IMG/VR virus record: IMGVR_UViG_3300012964_000014
Location: 1 to 46,116 of that record
DNA length: 46,116 bases
Strand: one strand, 5' to 3'
Source of the DNA: a virus
Below, piece by piece: positions 21,416 through 29,406 of the stretch (within the stretch, counting starts at the first letter, position 1; each line of letters opens with the position of its first letter). The notes beneath the pieces were generated by a model. It saw only the letters and a list, made by a program, of their open reading frames with translations. It did not search any database and was not told the origin of the DNA. The position numbers and the translations under genes are program-made.

Positions 21416-21576
21416 TGGGTCGCCTCCAAATTATCATATACCCTAAAAGTAAAGAAGAAAAAGAAGTTATAGAAAAGAAAGCTGAAGTATTAGGAATGAG
21501 CATAAGTCAATATCTTATATTTGTTGGACTTAATACGGAAATAAAAATTAATATAAATAATAAGGCGTCTGAATAA
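21415..21576 (+). CDS. ribbon-helix-helix repressor-like protein
   Basis: 53 residues; start overlaps the previous TGA, with GGGGGTGG upstream. RLQIIIYPKSKEEKEVIEKK, then AEVLGMSISQYLIFVGL is a classic Arc/CopG/MetJ-type fold: one beta strand and two helices with a Ser at the turn. Such dimers bind short palindromes spaced by about two turns, as found at the operon promoter. It likely autoregulates this cassette. The gene ends in a terminator loop. Confidence 0.75.
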   Translation: MGRLQIIIYPKSKEEKEVIEKKAEVLGMSISQYLIFVGLNTEIKININNKASE

Positions 21577-21589
21577 GGATGCCTTTTTT
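21562..21589 (+). terminator. intrinsic terminator of the RHH cassette
   Basis: GGCGTC (21564-21569) pairs with GATGCC (21578-21583) and T6 follows at 21584-21589. The RHH stop codon lies in the loop. Confidence 0.8.
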
Positions 21590-21622
21590 ATTGGAATTTT
21601 GGATGAGAAGAGAGGTGGTGGC

Positions 21623-22126
21623 ATGGATGCGAAGTTGACAGAAAAGCAGAAGAGGTTTATCGACTACTATATAGAGACTGGCAATGCGAGTGAGGCTTGT
21701 AGGCTGGCAGGATACAGGAGTAAAAATTATGATGCATTAGGGAATGAGAACAAGGTAAAACTAGGTATTTACATAAAAGAAAAAATAAAACAAAAAGAAG
21801 ACGAAAGAATAGCCACACAAGATGAGGTATTGATATATCTTACATCCGTATTGCGTGGAGACATAGAAGAGGAAAAAGCTGTAGTTGTGTCGCAGGGTGC
21901 AGATATGGGGTCCACTATAGAAAAAATAAGAACACAGGTTAAACCGGCAGACCGAAATAAGGCAGCCGAATTGCTGGGGAAAAGATACGGCATATTTACA
22001 GACAAAGTCGAATCTAAGAATGTTAATCTCAACGAAGACATATCAAAATTATCCAAGGAAGAAAGGGAAAAAAGATATATGGAACTATGCGAAAAAGCGG
22101 GTCTAAAACATAACAAAGACAAATAA
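21623..22126 (+). CDS. terS: terminase small subunit
   Basis: 167 residues from ATG 21623, with AGAGGTGG upstream. The N-terminus (LTEKQKRFIDYYIETGNASE, then ACRLAGYRS) is the Terminase_2 helix-turn-helix that recognises phage DNA. The central part is helical, and DRNKAAELLGKRYGIFTDKV is the usual end of this family. It recognises the packaging site and recruits the large subunit encoded two genes downstream. An unrelated Tad2-like gene lies between the two subunits. Confidence 0.9.
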   Translation: MDAKLTEKQKRFIDYYIETGNASEACRLAGYRSKNYDALGNENKVKLGIYIKEKIKQKEDERIATQDEVLIYLTSVLRGDIEEEKAVVVSQGADMGSTIEKIRTQVKPADRNKAAELLGKRYGIFTDKVESKNVNLNEDISKLSKEEREKRYMELCEKAGLKHNKDK

Positions 22127-22182
22127 TAAAATTACATAAATATAACAATGGCTATATAAAACAGTTTGAAGTCAGTAAAACA

Positions 22183-22209
22183 TTGAACAAAATAAAAGTT
22201 TTGTATAAT
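22183..22209 (+). promoter_or_regulatory. promoter of the Tad2-like gene
   Basis: TATAAT at 22204-22209 is consensus; TTGAAC at 22183-22188 is a fair -35, but the spacer is 15 bases. It lies in a 113-base gap between terminase small subunit and the DUF2829 gene, an unusual position for a promoter in a packaging operon. Confidence 0.45.
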
Positions 22210-22239
22210 GTTACATAATATACAGAGAGGATGTTTTAA

Positions 22240-22677
22240 ATGGGAATATATATCGGAGTTAAATTAATAACAGCAACACCAATGACTCATGGGGAATATG
22301 CAAAAGAAAAATATGGTGATAGCCTTGAAAGTGTTTTTGCTAAAGAGAACAAAGATACACTGGGTTATAAAGTAGTATATCAGGATGGATATGTTAGTTG
22401 GTCACCGAAGAAAGTTTTTGAAGAAGCATATAGGCCAATAACGGATATGACATATGGACTTGCTATTGAGAGTATGAAGAAAGGTAATAAAGTAGCTCGA
22501 AGAGGTTGGAATGGTAAAGGTATGACACTGCATGCTCAATTCCCGGATGAACATAGTAAAATGACGCATCCTTATTTGTATATGACTATTCCAGATTGCT
22601 CAGAAGGTATTAGAAAATTACCTTGGCAACCTGCACAAGTTGATATATTTGCAGAGGATTGGTACGTAGTAGACTAA
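22240..22677 (+). CDS. DUF2829/Tad2-like protein, anti-Thoeris candidate
   Basis: 145 residues; AGAGAGG nine bases before the start. Residues about 70-143 (MTYGLAIESMKKGNKVARRG, then WNGKGM, and near the end LPWQPAQVDIFAEDW) are the DUF2829 domain. Tad2 of this family sequesters the cyclic ADP-ribose signal of Thoeris defence. The N-terminal 70 residues (TPMTHGEYAKEKYG, then GYVSWSPKKVFEEAYRP) form a separate module I recall preceding DUF2829 in other phages. It is placed between the terminase genes with its own promoter, typical of a moron. Confidence 0.8.
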   Translation: MGIYIGVKLITATPMTHGEYAKEKYGDSLESVFAKENKDTLGYKVVYQDGYVSWSPKKVFEEAYRPITDMTYGLAIESMKKGNKVARRGWNGKGMTLHAQFPDEHSKMTHPYLYMTIPDCSEGIRKLPWQPAQVDIFAEDWYVVD

Positions 22678-22690
22678 GGCAGGTGATTTA

Positions 22691-24379
22691 ATGCTGTCAG
22701 ATTTAACGGATGCAGAGCAGATACAGCTTATACAGCTGATGGAACAAAGGGAAAAAGAAAGAATAATAAAGCAAGAAACTCGGAATGAAATATACAACAT
22801 AGTTGAAAGGTTCAAAGGCAGATATGTAGTCCTGATGGGTGGTTCTGGTTCCGGTAAGTCCTACGAAATAGCTGATAGAATTATAGACCGAATGGAAGAT
22901 GAGGTCAAGACAAGGGTATTAGGTGTAAGGGCGCAAAGGAATCAGGTTACTGAATCTCAGTTTCCTTTACTTAAGAGTAGGGCTAAACTTGACCATAGAA
23001 AAGGATTTGGAACTAAAGAGTCCAAGGGAAATGAAGAAGTTTATAATAGCAATGGAGCGCAAACAATATTTTCCGGATTGGATGATGTGCAAAAACTTAA
23101 ATCAATATTCGATATCACATCATGTTGGGTTGAGGAAGCTGATCAGGTAACTGATAAGGATGTAAATGAGCTTGATAGAAGATTAAGGGGATATAAAGAT
23201 GGTGCGATGCAGATATACATTACCTTCAATCCTGTCTCGGTTCTGTGTTACCTTAAAAAGCGTTTCTTTGATGATAGAGTAAAGGAATACAAAATAAAAG
23301 ATGAATATGGTAACATCAAAACAGTAAGACTCAACAGAACAATAGCCTTGAGGGGTATAACACCCTTCGAGGATTTTATGTATTATAAGGATTTTAAAAT
23401 ATCCGATGAAGAACTTAACAAAACATTTTTGGTATGGTCAGATGAAAAAGAAGAGTTTGTCGAAGAATATTTCTACAACACGCTTGTAATACATTCCACA
23501 TATCGAGATAATAAGTTTATAGACGCTGATTATTACAAGGTTATGCAGGACTTAAAGAACAACGACGAAGAGGAATACAAAATATATGGTCTTGGTCAGT
23601 GGGGGATATTTGGCGGTACATACTTCGACAAGACAAATATAAATAAGCGAATAGCATCTGCACCAAAGCCAATTAAGATAGGTTACTTTGAATTTGACTA
23701 TGTTAATGAGAAGATTGTTGATAGTAGCATCAAATGGGTAGACGATAAAAATGGATACATAAAGATATTCGAAGAACCAAAGAAAGGTTATCCCTATGTT
23801 GCTGGTGGTGATACAGCAGGAGAAGGAAGCGACAGTAATACTGGATTCTTTACCAACAATGTTACACGAGAAGATGCAGCCTCTTTAATATACAAATATG
23901 ACGAAGATTTATATGCAAGACAGATGTATTGTTTAGGAAAGTATTACAACAATGCTCTGATAGGCATAGAAACCAAGTTTAGCACACATCCAGTTAAGGA
24001 ACTAATTAGATTGGGTTATTATAGACAATATGTAAGAGAAGAACGTCCTGACAGCATGACGGGGAATGTCAAAAAGATATATGGCTTTGATACTAATTCC
24101 GCTACAAGACCTACAGCATTAGGTATGCTCAAAACGGAAATAAGAGAAAATCCAGACAGATTCAAAGACATGGATTTTCTGTACGAAGCAACAACATTTG
24201 TGAAGAACGAACAAGGCAGACCAGAAGCAGCACACGGTTCACATGATGATTGTATTATGGCAAGGGCTATCAATTGTTATATATCACATCAACAAACAAG
24301 TGAGGTTGAAATTCTCGACAGTGACGATGATGACGAGGACGAAGATGATAAGCCACGCAGGAGGAATAAGTTTTATTGA
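22691..24379 (+). CDS. terL: terminase large subunit
   Basis: 562 residues from ATG 22691, with GCAGGTGA upstream. The ATPase domain has Walker A GGSGSGKS (50-57) and Walker B CWVEEAD (about 145-151). The RNase H-like nuclease domain has Asp374 in GGDTAGEGSD and the final acidic pair in HGSHDD near 525. The last 20 residues are very acidic, then basic. It drives DNA into the procapsid through the portal and cuts the concatemer. Structured RNA candidates follow immediately. Confidence 0.95.
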   Translation: MLSDLTDAEQIQLIQLMEQREKERIIKQETRNEIYNIVERFKGRYVVLMGGSGSGKSYEIADRIIDRMEDEVKTRVLGVRAQRNQVTESQFPLLKSRAKLDHRKGFGTKESKGNEEVYNSNGAQTIFSGLDDVQKLKSIFDITSCWVEEADQVTDKDVNELDRRLRGYKDGAMQIYITFNPVSVLCYLKKRFFDDRVKEYKIKDEYGNIKTVRLNRTIALRGITPFEDFMYYKDFKISDEELNKTFLVWSDEKEEFVEEYFYNTLVIHSTYRDNKFIDADYYKVMQDLKNNDEEEYKIYGLGQWGIFGGTYFDKTNINKRIASAPKPIKIGYFEFDYVNEKIVDSSIKWVDDKNGYIKIFEEPKKGYPYVAGGDTAGEGSDSNTGFFTNNVTREDAASLIYKYDEDLYARQMYCLGKYYNNALIGIETKFSTHPVKELIRLGYYRQYVREERPDSMTGNVKKIYGFDTNSATRPTALGMLKTEIRENPDRFKDMDFLYEATTFVKNEQGRPEAAHGSHDDCIMARAINCYISHQQTSEVEILDSDDDDEDEDDKPRRRNKFY

Positions 24380-24410
24380 TTTATCGCAACAAATATGATA
24401 AAATATAACA

Positions 24411-24552
24411 AATAGGTGCAAACATGAGACAACGACCCCGAATACCAAGCGGTCTGATATCATCGCCTGAAAAGGATACGACTTGTAGTTTAGACTACGA
24501 GAGTAAGGGTAGGTATTCCAACCGATATCTTGTCATGTTTAGCCTATTTTTT
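24411..24552 (+). ncRNA. pseudoknotted structured RNA candidate
   Basis: Outer stem: AATAGG (24411-24416) with CCTATT (24543-24548) and AAACATGA (24420-24427) with TCATGTTT (24533-24540), then a T7 run. Inside, GAATACC (24440-24446) pairs with GGTATTC (24512-24518), and GATATC (24456-24461) with GATATC (24524-24529), crossing as an H-type pseudoknot. Two hairpins lie in the long loop: CCT-GAAA-AGG (24466-24475) and CTTGTAGT/ACTACGAG (24482-24501). No ORF covers it. It could be a processive antitermination RNA, a terminator-linked switch or a packaging RNA. Family not recognised. Confidence 0.65.
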
Positions 24553-24572
24553 TATTCGTAATCTTGCTTAAA

Positions 24573-24630
24573 TTATATATGAGATAGCTCGACGGAGCGA
24601 AAGGTGGTTATCCGAGCCACCTTCTCATAT
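24573..24630 (+). ncRNA. three-way-junction RNA candidate in the leader of the next gene
   Basis: ATATGAGA (24577-24584) pairs with TCTCATAT (24623-24630). Inside are GCTC-GACG-GAGC (24587-24598), then GAA, then a hairpin AAGGTGG/CCACCTT (24601-24623) whose loop contains CCGAG. No T run follows, so it is not a terminator. It ends about 36 bases before the next start codon. The whole gap 24380-24666 contains only these two RNA candidates. Confidence 0.55.
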
Positions 24631-24666
24631 TTATAAATCGGAAATAATAATCTGTCGGAGGGTTTT

Positions 24667-25284
24667 ATGAGTGATTACAATGTGGTGTATAAACCACCTG
24701 TGTACATTGATGATAGGGCAAAAGAAATAATGGAAAATGTTACAAACAATAAAATAACTTTAGATAAAAGGTTGTCCGAATTAGAACAATTACTAAAATC
24801 TGAATTTAATTATCTCAATGACCTTGAAAGAATGGATAAATTAACTGATGGATATAGCACAAACACAATAAATATGGGTACGTCAGAATTTGGGATAAGA
24901 AATATTCCTGATGTGCAGATAAAAAAAATAATAGAGTGGGTCAAAGATAAAATTAAATCAATAACACAAAGCCATGTAAAAGTATTCTTAGTTACATTTC
25001 CTCACGTTGTGGTTAAGTGTGATATAATTTACATCCATACCAGACTTGCCTACAGCAACATTGAAAAATATTGTTGCAATTGTGAGCATTGGAGAGGAAC
25101 GATTGAAGATGTAGCTGAATTCGAAAAGTGTTACAAACACAAAGAAATAGGATATTTTGAGCGAACAAGATTTGATGAGTATTGCAATGAATTTGAATTA
25201 AGTGATGATTATCGTCCTTATGATTTGAAGCATGGGAAAAAATCGTTTGGATTTAATCCTAAAGAATTTATACCTAAAGGATAG
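24667..25284 (+). CDS. hypothetical protein with C-terminal four-cysteine zinc module
   Basis: 205 residues; GGAGG (24657-24661) sets the start. The N-terminal 110 residues are helical and acidic. The C-terminal third (YCCNCEHWRGT, then FEKCYKHKEIGYF and FDEYCNEFEL) is the four-Cys phage module usually seen as a separate 50-residue protein. It lies between large terminase and the small genes before portal. Role unknown. Confidence 0.65.
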   Translation: MSDYNVVYKPPVYIDDRAKEIMENVTNNKITLDKRLSELEQLLKSEFNYLNDLERMDKLTDGYSTNTINMGTSEFGIRNIPDVQIKKIIEWVKDKIKSITQSHVKVFLVTFPHVVVKCDIIYIHTRLAYSNIEKYCCNCEHWRGTIEDVAEFEKCYKHKEIGYFERTRFDEYCNEFELSDDYRPYDLKHGKKSFGFNPKEFIPKG

Positions 25285-25291
25285 GTGACAT

Positions 25292-25498
25292 ATGAAAGCT
25301 AATTTGATTAAAAAATTAAAGGCTATTAACCTTGAAGAATTATATGATGAATTTAGCACCGTTTTGAAAGAGTCCGACATACCTGATTACTTTAAAGGGT
25401 ATATACAACGCTATTTTGACGAACGGAGTAATTCAATTGAGGGAATAGATTTATTGGAATGTGTAATAGATTTTGTTAATTCTTTGAATTTTGATTAG
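25292..25498 (+). CDS. hypothetical protein, 68 residues
   Basis: ATG 25292, with ATAGGTGA upstream. It is an acidic helical protein (LEELYDEFSTVLKESDIPDY). Tightly packed between its neighbours. No family recognised. Confidence 0.6.
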   Translation: MKANLIKKLKAINLEELYDEFSTVLKESDIPDYFKGYIQRYFDERSNSIEGIDLLECVIDFVNSLNFD

Positions 25499-25506
25499 GA
25501 GGATAT

Positions 25507-25836
25507 ATGCAAAAAATAGTAGATGAAGTTTTTAATTATCTAAACAAGTATCCTAAAATTGAAACAGCTGCAATTTTGGAAGAGGACGGGATAAGAGAAA
25601 TTGCGAGATGTAAAACTTTTAAAAATGGAGAACTATTTGAAGGTAAACCAATATATGGAACTAAAACATTTGCAGAAGCTCTAGCAAAAACAAATTTTAC
25701 ACTAGGACTTATTTTAGGTCGCTATAAAAACATATGGATTAGAGTTATGCCAGAATGGACGTATAGCGAAGAATATGGGGGACATTATATTAGATTTAGA
25801 ATAGCTTATTGCAATGATAAAGAAAATGTTGCATAA
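25507..25836 (+). CDS. hypothetical protein, 109 residues
   Basis: AGGAGG precedes the start. The sequence alternates beta and helix (IETAAILEEDGIREIARCKT, then YKNIWIRVMPEWTYS). It could be a small structural or regulatory protein of the head operon. No family recognised. Confidence 0.6.
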   Translation: MQKIVDEVFNYLNKYPKIETAAILEEDGIREIARCKTFKNGELFEGKPIYGTKTFAEALAKTNFTLGLILGRYKNIWIRVMPEWTYSEEYGGHYIRFRIAYCNDKENVA

Positions 25837-25845
25837 GGAGGACAT

Positions 25846-26046
25846 ATGCAAAACTTAATAAGCCTAATATTTCTGATAGTAGGAGTAGCAATATTCTACA
25901 CAGGATATAGAGTCGGCAAAGATGCAAAGCGAGAGCCTAAGCAAGACGGCTCTTTTTTTATGCCATTGCCACCAGTTCCAAAGGTGAAGGATGTACCCGT
26001 TAAGCAGCAAGAGAAGGAAGATAAGGCAAATAGATTCTATAAGTAA
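25846..26046 (+). CDS. small membrane-anchored protein
   Basis: 66 residues; AAGGAGG precedes the start. One N-terminal transmembrane helix (LISLIFLIVGVAIFYTGY) is followed by a proline-rich, charged cytoplasmic tail (FFMPLPPVPKVKDVP). Directly before portal. It may anchor assembly or act on the host membrane. Function unknown. Confidence 0.6.
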   Translation: MQNLISLIFLIVGVAIFYTGYRVGKDAKREPKQDGSFFMPLPPVPKVKDVPVKQQEKEDKANRFYK

Positions 26047-26060
26047 GGAGGTGAGAAAAT

Positions 26061-28142
26061 TTGTTTAACAAAATTAAGAGGAGAATTACAGGCAAGTTAT
26101 TTTCCGAGCAATGGGATGAAGAAGTACAATCCACAGATGATATGGAGAATAGTGACCCTAACACAGATATTGAGCGTAGGTTGGCTGCATTGATTGGAGT
26201 AGATATTAACAATGCTAAAACTGCCAAGGAAGATTCTACAGATGATTTAGGCTTTAGCATTGAAGAGCAGTGGAAAGATGAATATAATATGCTCAAAGGT
26301 GGCGGTTTGCAGTGGAAAACTAATATTGCATATCGAGATAATGACGCAAGTCAAGTTCATCCTAATAGTGAAGCTAATTTTATTCATCCTGCAGTATCTA
26401 TTGCTACAGCTAATATAACTGCATCTCCTGTGGAATCAACTATTAAAGGCAAGAAGAAGCATGAGAAACATGCACAGAGTGTTACACATATAAGCCGATT
26501 TAATGACATGCGAAATAATTTCGATGCAACCTTTAAGGATATGGTAAGAGAATTTATTGCACATGGTCCACTTATCACAAAGGTTATTTGGGATGGGGAG
26601 TGGATGGGCGGTTCGGGTCCTGATAGATGGGTTGGAGACGTTAAGATAGAACATGTCTACAAAGAGGATTGTTTGTTTGACCCTGCTATTTTGGACTTGA
26701 AAAAGAATCGTGATAAAAGTAGATATGTTGGATTTAAAAGTCGTCAAAGTATCAGATATGTGCAAGATAGGTGGAAGAGGTTTGGCAAGCATATTTCAGC
26801 CGAGGTCAACGATGATGAACTAATCAACGAAGGTATCGAAAATGATAATGTAACCCTGTATGAAATGTATTACCGTGGATTCCCCGAATATATGCCAGAG
26901 GACAGAGCAAAAGAATTAAGGGAACGTGCAGTAGTTCAGGAGGAACAGGGAGATACATACAAAGCTAAAGATTTATACGATATGGCAAATGGTAATTTAG
27001 AAGGCGTGCATCTTGCTTACTACTGTAATGATATCCTCTTAGAATACATCCCTTATGTGTACGACCATGGTAAGTACCCTTGTGTGTTTACTACTCGGTA
27101 TAAGGATACTAAGAACCAATGGGGTTATGGGGAAATTAGAAATATTAAGATACCTCAGATACTACATAATAAAAGTGACGAAATAGAAATCGAAGCTATG
27201 GCACGGGAAGGTCTTGGAGGAGGGTATTATAATACTGGGGCTATTACTAAGCCTCAAAAGGATAAAATATTAGAAGATGGTAGTAGAGGTGGAATGTGGT
27301 TTGAGGTAGATCAAGTTAACCAAATCAAAGAAAGAACAGGTGTTAAAGTTCCTGCATCTATAACCAACTACAAAGAGCATAAACAACGCATGGTTCAAGA
27401 TATCTCTTCCAATACTGCAATTAACCAAGGTAAAGTAGAAAAGTCTGGTTTGCCATATAAAGCCATTGCGGAATTAGGCGCGAGAACAGATATAAGGACT
27501 AAACAAGCGGTTGACTTGCTCAAAGATTTCTTAATCGAAGTTAACAAACTTAGGATAGAATTATTTGCGCAATTTTACACCGAGGAACGTTACTATCGCT
27601 ACACCGGAAGCAATAACGAAGTAATGGAAGGTACATTCAACCAAGATGAATTATTCGATGTGTGGGCAAGGGAAACAGAAGAGAAGCCTATTCTTGATAA
27701 AACTGGACAGCCTGTGCTTGACGAAATGGGACAGCTAATGACGGAACAGGTTGAGAAAATGGAAAGGTTTGTTCCTGACTTTGATATAGAAGTACAAATT
27801 ATATCAAAGAAACCAGATGACAGGAATTACTATACATCTCTTGCAATGGATTTACATAGCAAGCAGTTACTTACGTTTGAGGATTTACTCTACACCCTTG
27901 AAGAAGGTAAGCTTCCGTCAAATGAAGATATAATTCAACATGTTCAGGCTCAAAATACTGTGATATCTATGATTAGTCAGATACAGCAATTACCTCCTGA
28001 GATACAAGACCAGGCTAAGCAGATTATGCAGCAAACATTGCAAAATATGGTACAGCAATTTGCCCAACAAAATATGGGAGGTATGATGCAACCTAATATG
28101 GCAATGCAAGGGGGTGGGATGAATGGCCAAGAAATGTTCTAA
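26061..28142 (+). CDS. portal protein (TTG start)
   Basis: 693 residues. The start is TTG 26061, set by the near-perfect AAGGAGGTGA just upstream. Length and content fit a P22-type podovirus portal: a clip/wing-rich N-terminal half (DAREFIAHGPLITKV-like region, with VREFIAHGPLITKVIWDGEW at about 165-185), IPQILHNKSDEIEIEAMARE in the stem region, and a long Gln/Met-rich C-terminal helix (IQDQAKQIMQQTLQNMVQ). The dodecamer forms the DNA channel and seeds capsid assembly. Position after terminase and before scaffold agrees. Confidence 0.85.
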   Translation: MFNKIKRRITGKLFSEQWDEEVQSTDDMENSDPNTDIERRLAALIGVDINNAKTAKEDSTDDLGFSIEEQWKDEYNMLKGGGLQWKTNIAYRDNDASQVHPNSEANFIHPAVSIATANITASPVESTIKGKKKHEKHAQSVTHISRFNDMRNNFDATFKDMVREFIAHGPLITKVIWDGEWMGGSGPDRWVGDVKIEHVYKEDCLFDPAILDLKKNRDKSRYVGFKSRQSIRYVQDRWKRFGKHISAEVNDDELINEGIENDNVTLYEMYYRGFPEYMPEDRAKELRERAVVQEEQGDTYKAKDLYDMANGNLEGVHLAYYCNDILLEYIPYVYDHGKYPCVFTTRYKDTKNQWGYGEIRNIKIPQILHNKSDEIEIEAMAREGLGGGYYNTGAITKPQKDKILEDGSRGGMWFEVDQVNQIKERTGVKVPASITNYKEHKQRMVQDISSNTAINQGKVEKSGLPYKAIAELGARTDIRTKQAVDLLKDFLIEVNKLRIELFAQFYTEERYYRYTGSNNEVMEGTFNQDELFDVWARETEEKPILDKTGQPVLDEMGQLMTEQVEKMERFVPDFDIEVQIISKKPDDRNYYTSLAMDLHSKQLLTFEDLLYTLEEGKLPSNEDIIQHVQAQNTVISMISQIQQLPPEIQDQAKQIMQQTLQNMVQQFAQQNMGGMMQPNMAMQGGGMNGQEMF

Positions 28143-28191
28143 ATGCGGTAAGACTGGATGCAATGGGAAATGTAAAGGGAAGAAATGTTAA
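28123..28191 (+). CDS. 22-residue six-cysteine miniprotein
   Basis: ATG 28123 lies inside the portal 3' end in another frame, with GGGGGTGGG six bases upstream. The peptide has CSKCGKTGC, then GKCKGKKC: six Cys in 22 residues with Lys and Gly, like a minimal zinc knuckle. A terminator begins three bases after its stop. Short, but the site and residue pattern argue against chance. Confidence 0.45.
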   Translation: MAKKCSKCGKTGCNGKCKGKKC

Positions 28192-28193
28192 CC

Positions 28194-28223
28194 AAGACAC
28201 TTACAAATAGTAGGTGTCTTTTT
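28194..28223 (+). terminator. intrinsic terminator after portal
   Basis: AAGACAC (28194-28200) pairs with GTGTCTT (28214-28220), followed by more T. It sits between portal and scaffold, inside what should be one operon. Confidence 0.8.
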
Positions 28224-28256
28224 ATATATAATTTCTAATTATTGGAGGTGTTATCG

Positions 28257-28469
28257 ATGAATGAAAAAACAGTTTTAGCACAAGGGAATAAGGATAGTGG
28301 CATTAGGGTTAGAAGAACAAAGCACTATGTTATAGATTTTGACAAGATTAAAAATGAGAAAGATGTCTTAAAGATATTGATAGTAGTAATGAATAGTCTA
28401 AATATAAGGATTGCGGATTTTGCGCCAGAGTTTGATTCTATAAAAGAATACCTAAAAGAAGCTGAATAA
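28257..28469 (+). CDS. hypothetical small protein
   Basis: 70 residues from ATG 28257, with GGAGGTG upstream. It has a basic N-terminus (SGIRVRRTKHYVIDFDKIK) and a helical C-terminus. It lies between portal and scaffold. Role unknown. Confidence 0.6.
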   Translation: MNEKTVLAQGNKDSGIRVRRTKHYVIDFDKIKNEKDVLKILIVVMNSLNIRIADFAPEFDSIKEYLKEAE

Positions 28470-28484
28470 ATTGGAGGAAACAAT

Positions 28485-29402
28485 ATGAAGAATTTAAAGT
28501 TGAATAGTCTCGAAATCCTTGATATTAATCTGCAATTATTTGCAGATAAAGGGGAGGACGATTCCGTCAATCATTCTGGATTCGTAGACCAGAGCAATGA
28601 TGATTACTCAGATGATGATTCTTATGATGATGTAGAAGACACAGAAATAGAAGATGATTCATCTGACCTCGAAGATAGCAATGATGATAATAAGGAGCAA
28701 AAGCCGGATGTCGCTGACCCGGATAAGTCAAAGCAATCTATAGAGGAAAATGACCAATTCAAGAAAATGAGACAGAAGGCCAAGGCTGATGTACTCAAAG
28801 AACTTGAAGCAGAAAAACTTAAAATAGATGCTGAAAAAGCAGAGCTTGAAACATTCAGGAAGCAAAGGGAACAAGAGTCAATTGAAAGAAAACACCTCTC
28901 TGAGATTACTCCTGAAGTAGTTCAAAATGTAGCTACTCAGTATAATGTTCCTGAAGAATATGCAAGGGCATTACTTGAAGAGCAAGCTAAAAATAATGCC
29001 AATCAAGAACTTGCAGAACGTAAACTAAAAGTTAGTCAAGCGCAACTGCAAAAATCTAAGCTAAAAGACAAGCCTTATTTCAAGGAACTTGAAGCAGATA
29101 TTGATAAGGCAATAGCTTCGAATCCCGATGTTGACGTTAACACTGCTTACAAATACTTGATAGGCGAGAACTTAGAAAAGCTTATAGCATCAACCAAAAG
29201 CAAAACAGAAAAGCAAACAATAGCTAATATGCAAGATAAGGCTAGAAGGCGTTCTGTTCCTACTAGTGGTGCTGATACTGGAGTTGATGTTGGTAATATT
29301 CTTTCAAAAGAAGAAATCGAAATGTCAATGGCTTTTGGTAATGACCCTCGTGAAATAGCAAGAACAGTAAAAGAAAAGTTAAAAACAAAGAAACGGAGTT
29401 GA
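28485..29402 (+). CDS. capsid scaffold protein
   Basis: 305 residues; GGAGG precedes the start. Very acidic residues 20-80, a long coiled coil (about 90-200, KAEQE-rich) and a basic C-terminus (VKEKLKTKKRS) are the standard plan of phage scaffolding proteins, which line the procapsid and leave before or during packaging. The N-terminus contains LDINLQLFADK, a motif often seen at the start of Firmicute phage head proteins. The same 29 bases recur in the 4.7-kb virion gene. Directly upstream of decoration and capsid genes. Confidence 0.85.
   Translation: MKNLKLNSLEILDINLQLFADKGEDDSVNHSGFVDQSNDDYSDDDSYDDVEDTEIEDDSSDLEDSNDDNKEQKPDVADPDKSKQSIEENDQFKKMRQKAKADVLKELEAEKLKIDAEKAELETFRKQREQESIERKHLSEITPEVVQNVATQYNVPEEYARALLEEQAKNNANQELAERKLKVSQAQLQKSKLKDKPYFKELEADIDKAIASNPDVDVNTAYKYLIGENLEKLIASTKSKTEKQTIANMQDKARRRSVPTSGADTGVDVGNILSKEEIEMSMAFGNDPREIARTVKEKLKTKKRS
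28518..28546 (+). repeat. 29-bp repeat encoding LDINLQLFA, copy 1
   Basis: Perfectly identical to 42340-42368, in the same reading frame. Here it lies 11 codons after the scaffold start. Confidence 0.9.
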
Positions 29403-29406
29403 TATT

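Noticed and set aside
24573-24630. Hammerhead ribozyme
   Set aside because: Three helices, GAAA and a UH site are correctly placed, but the essential CUGANGA box is missing between the first two helices.
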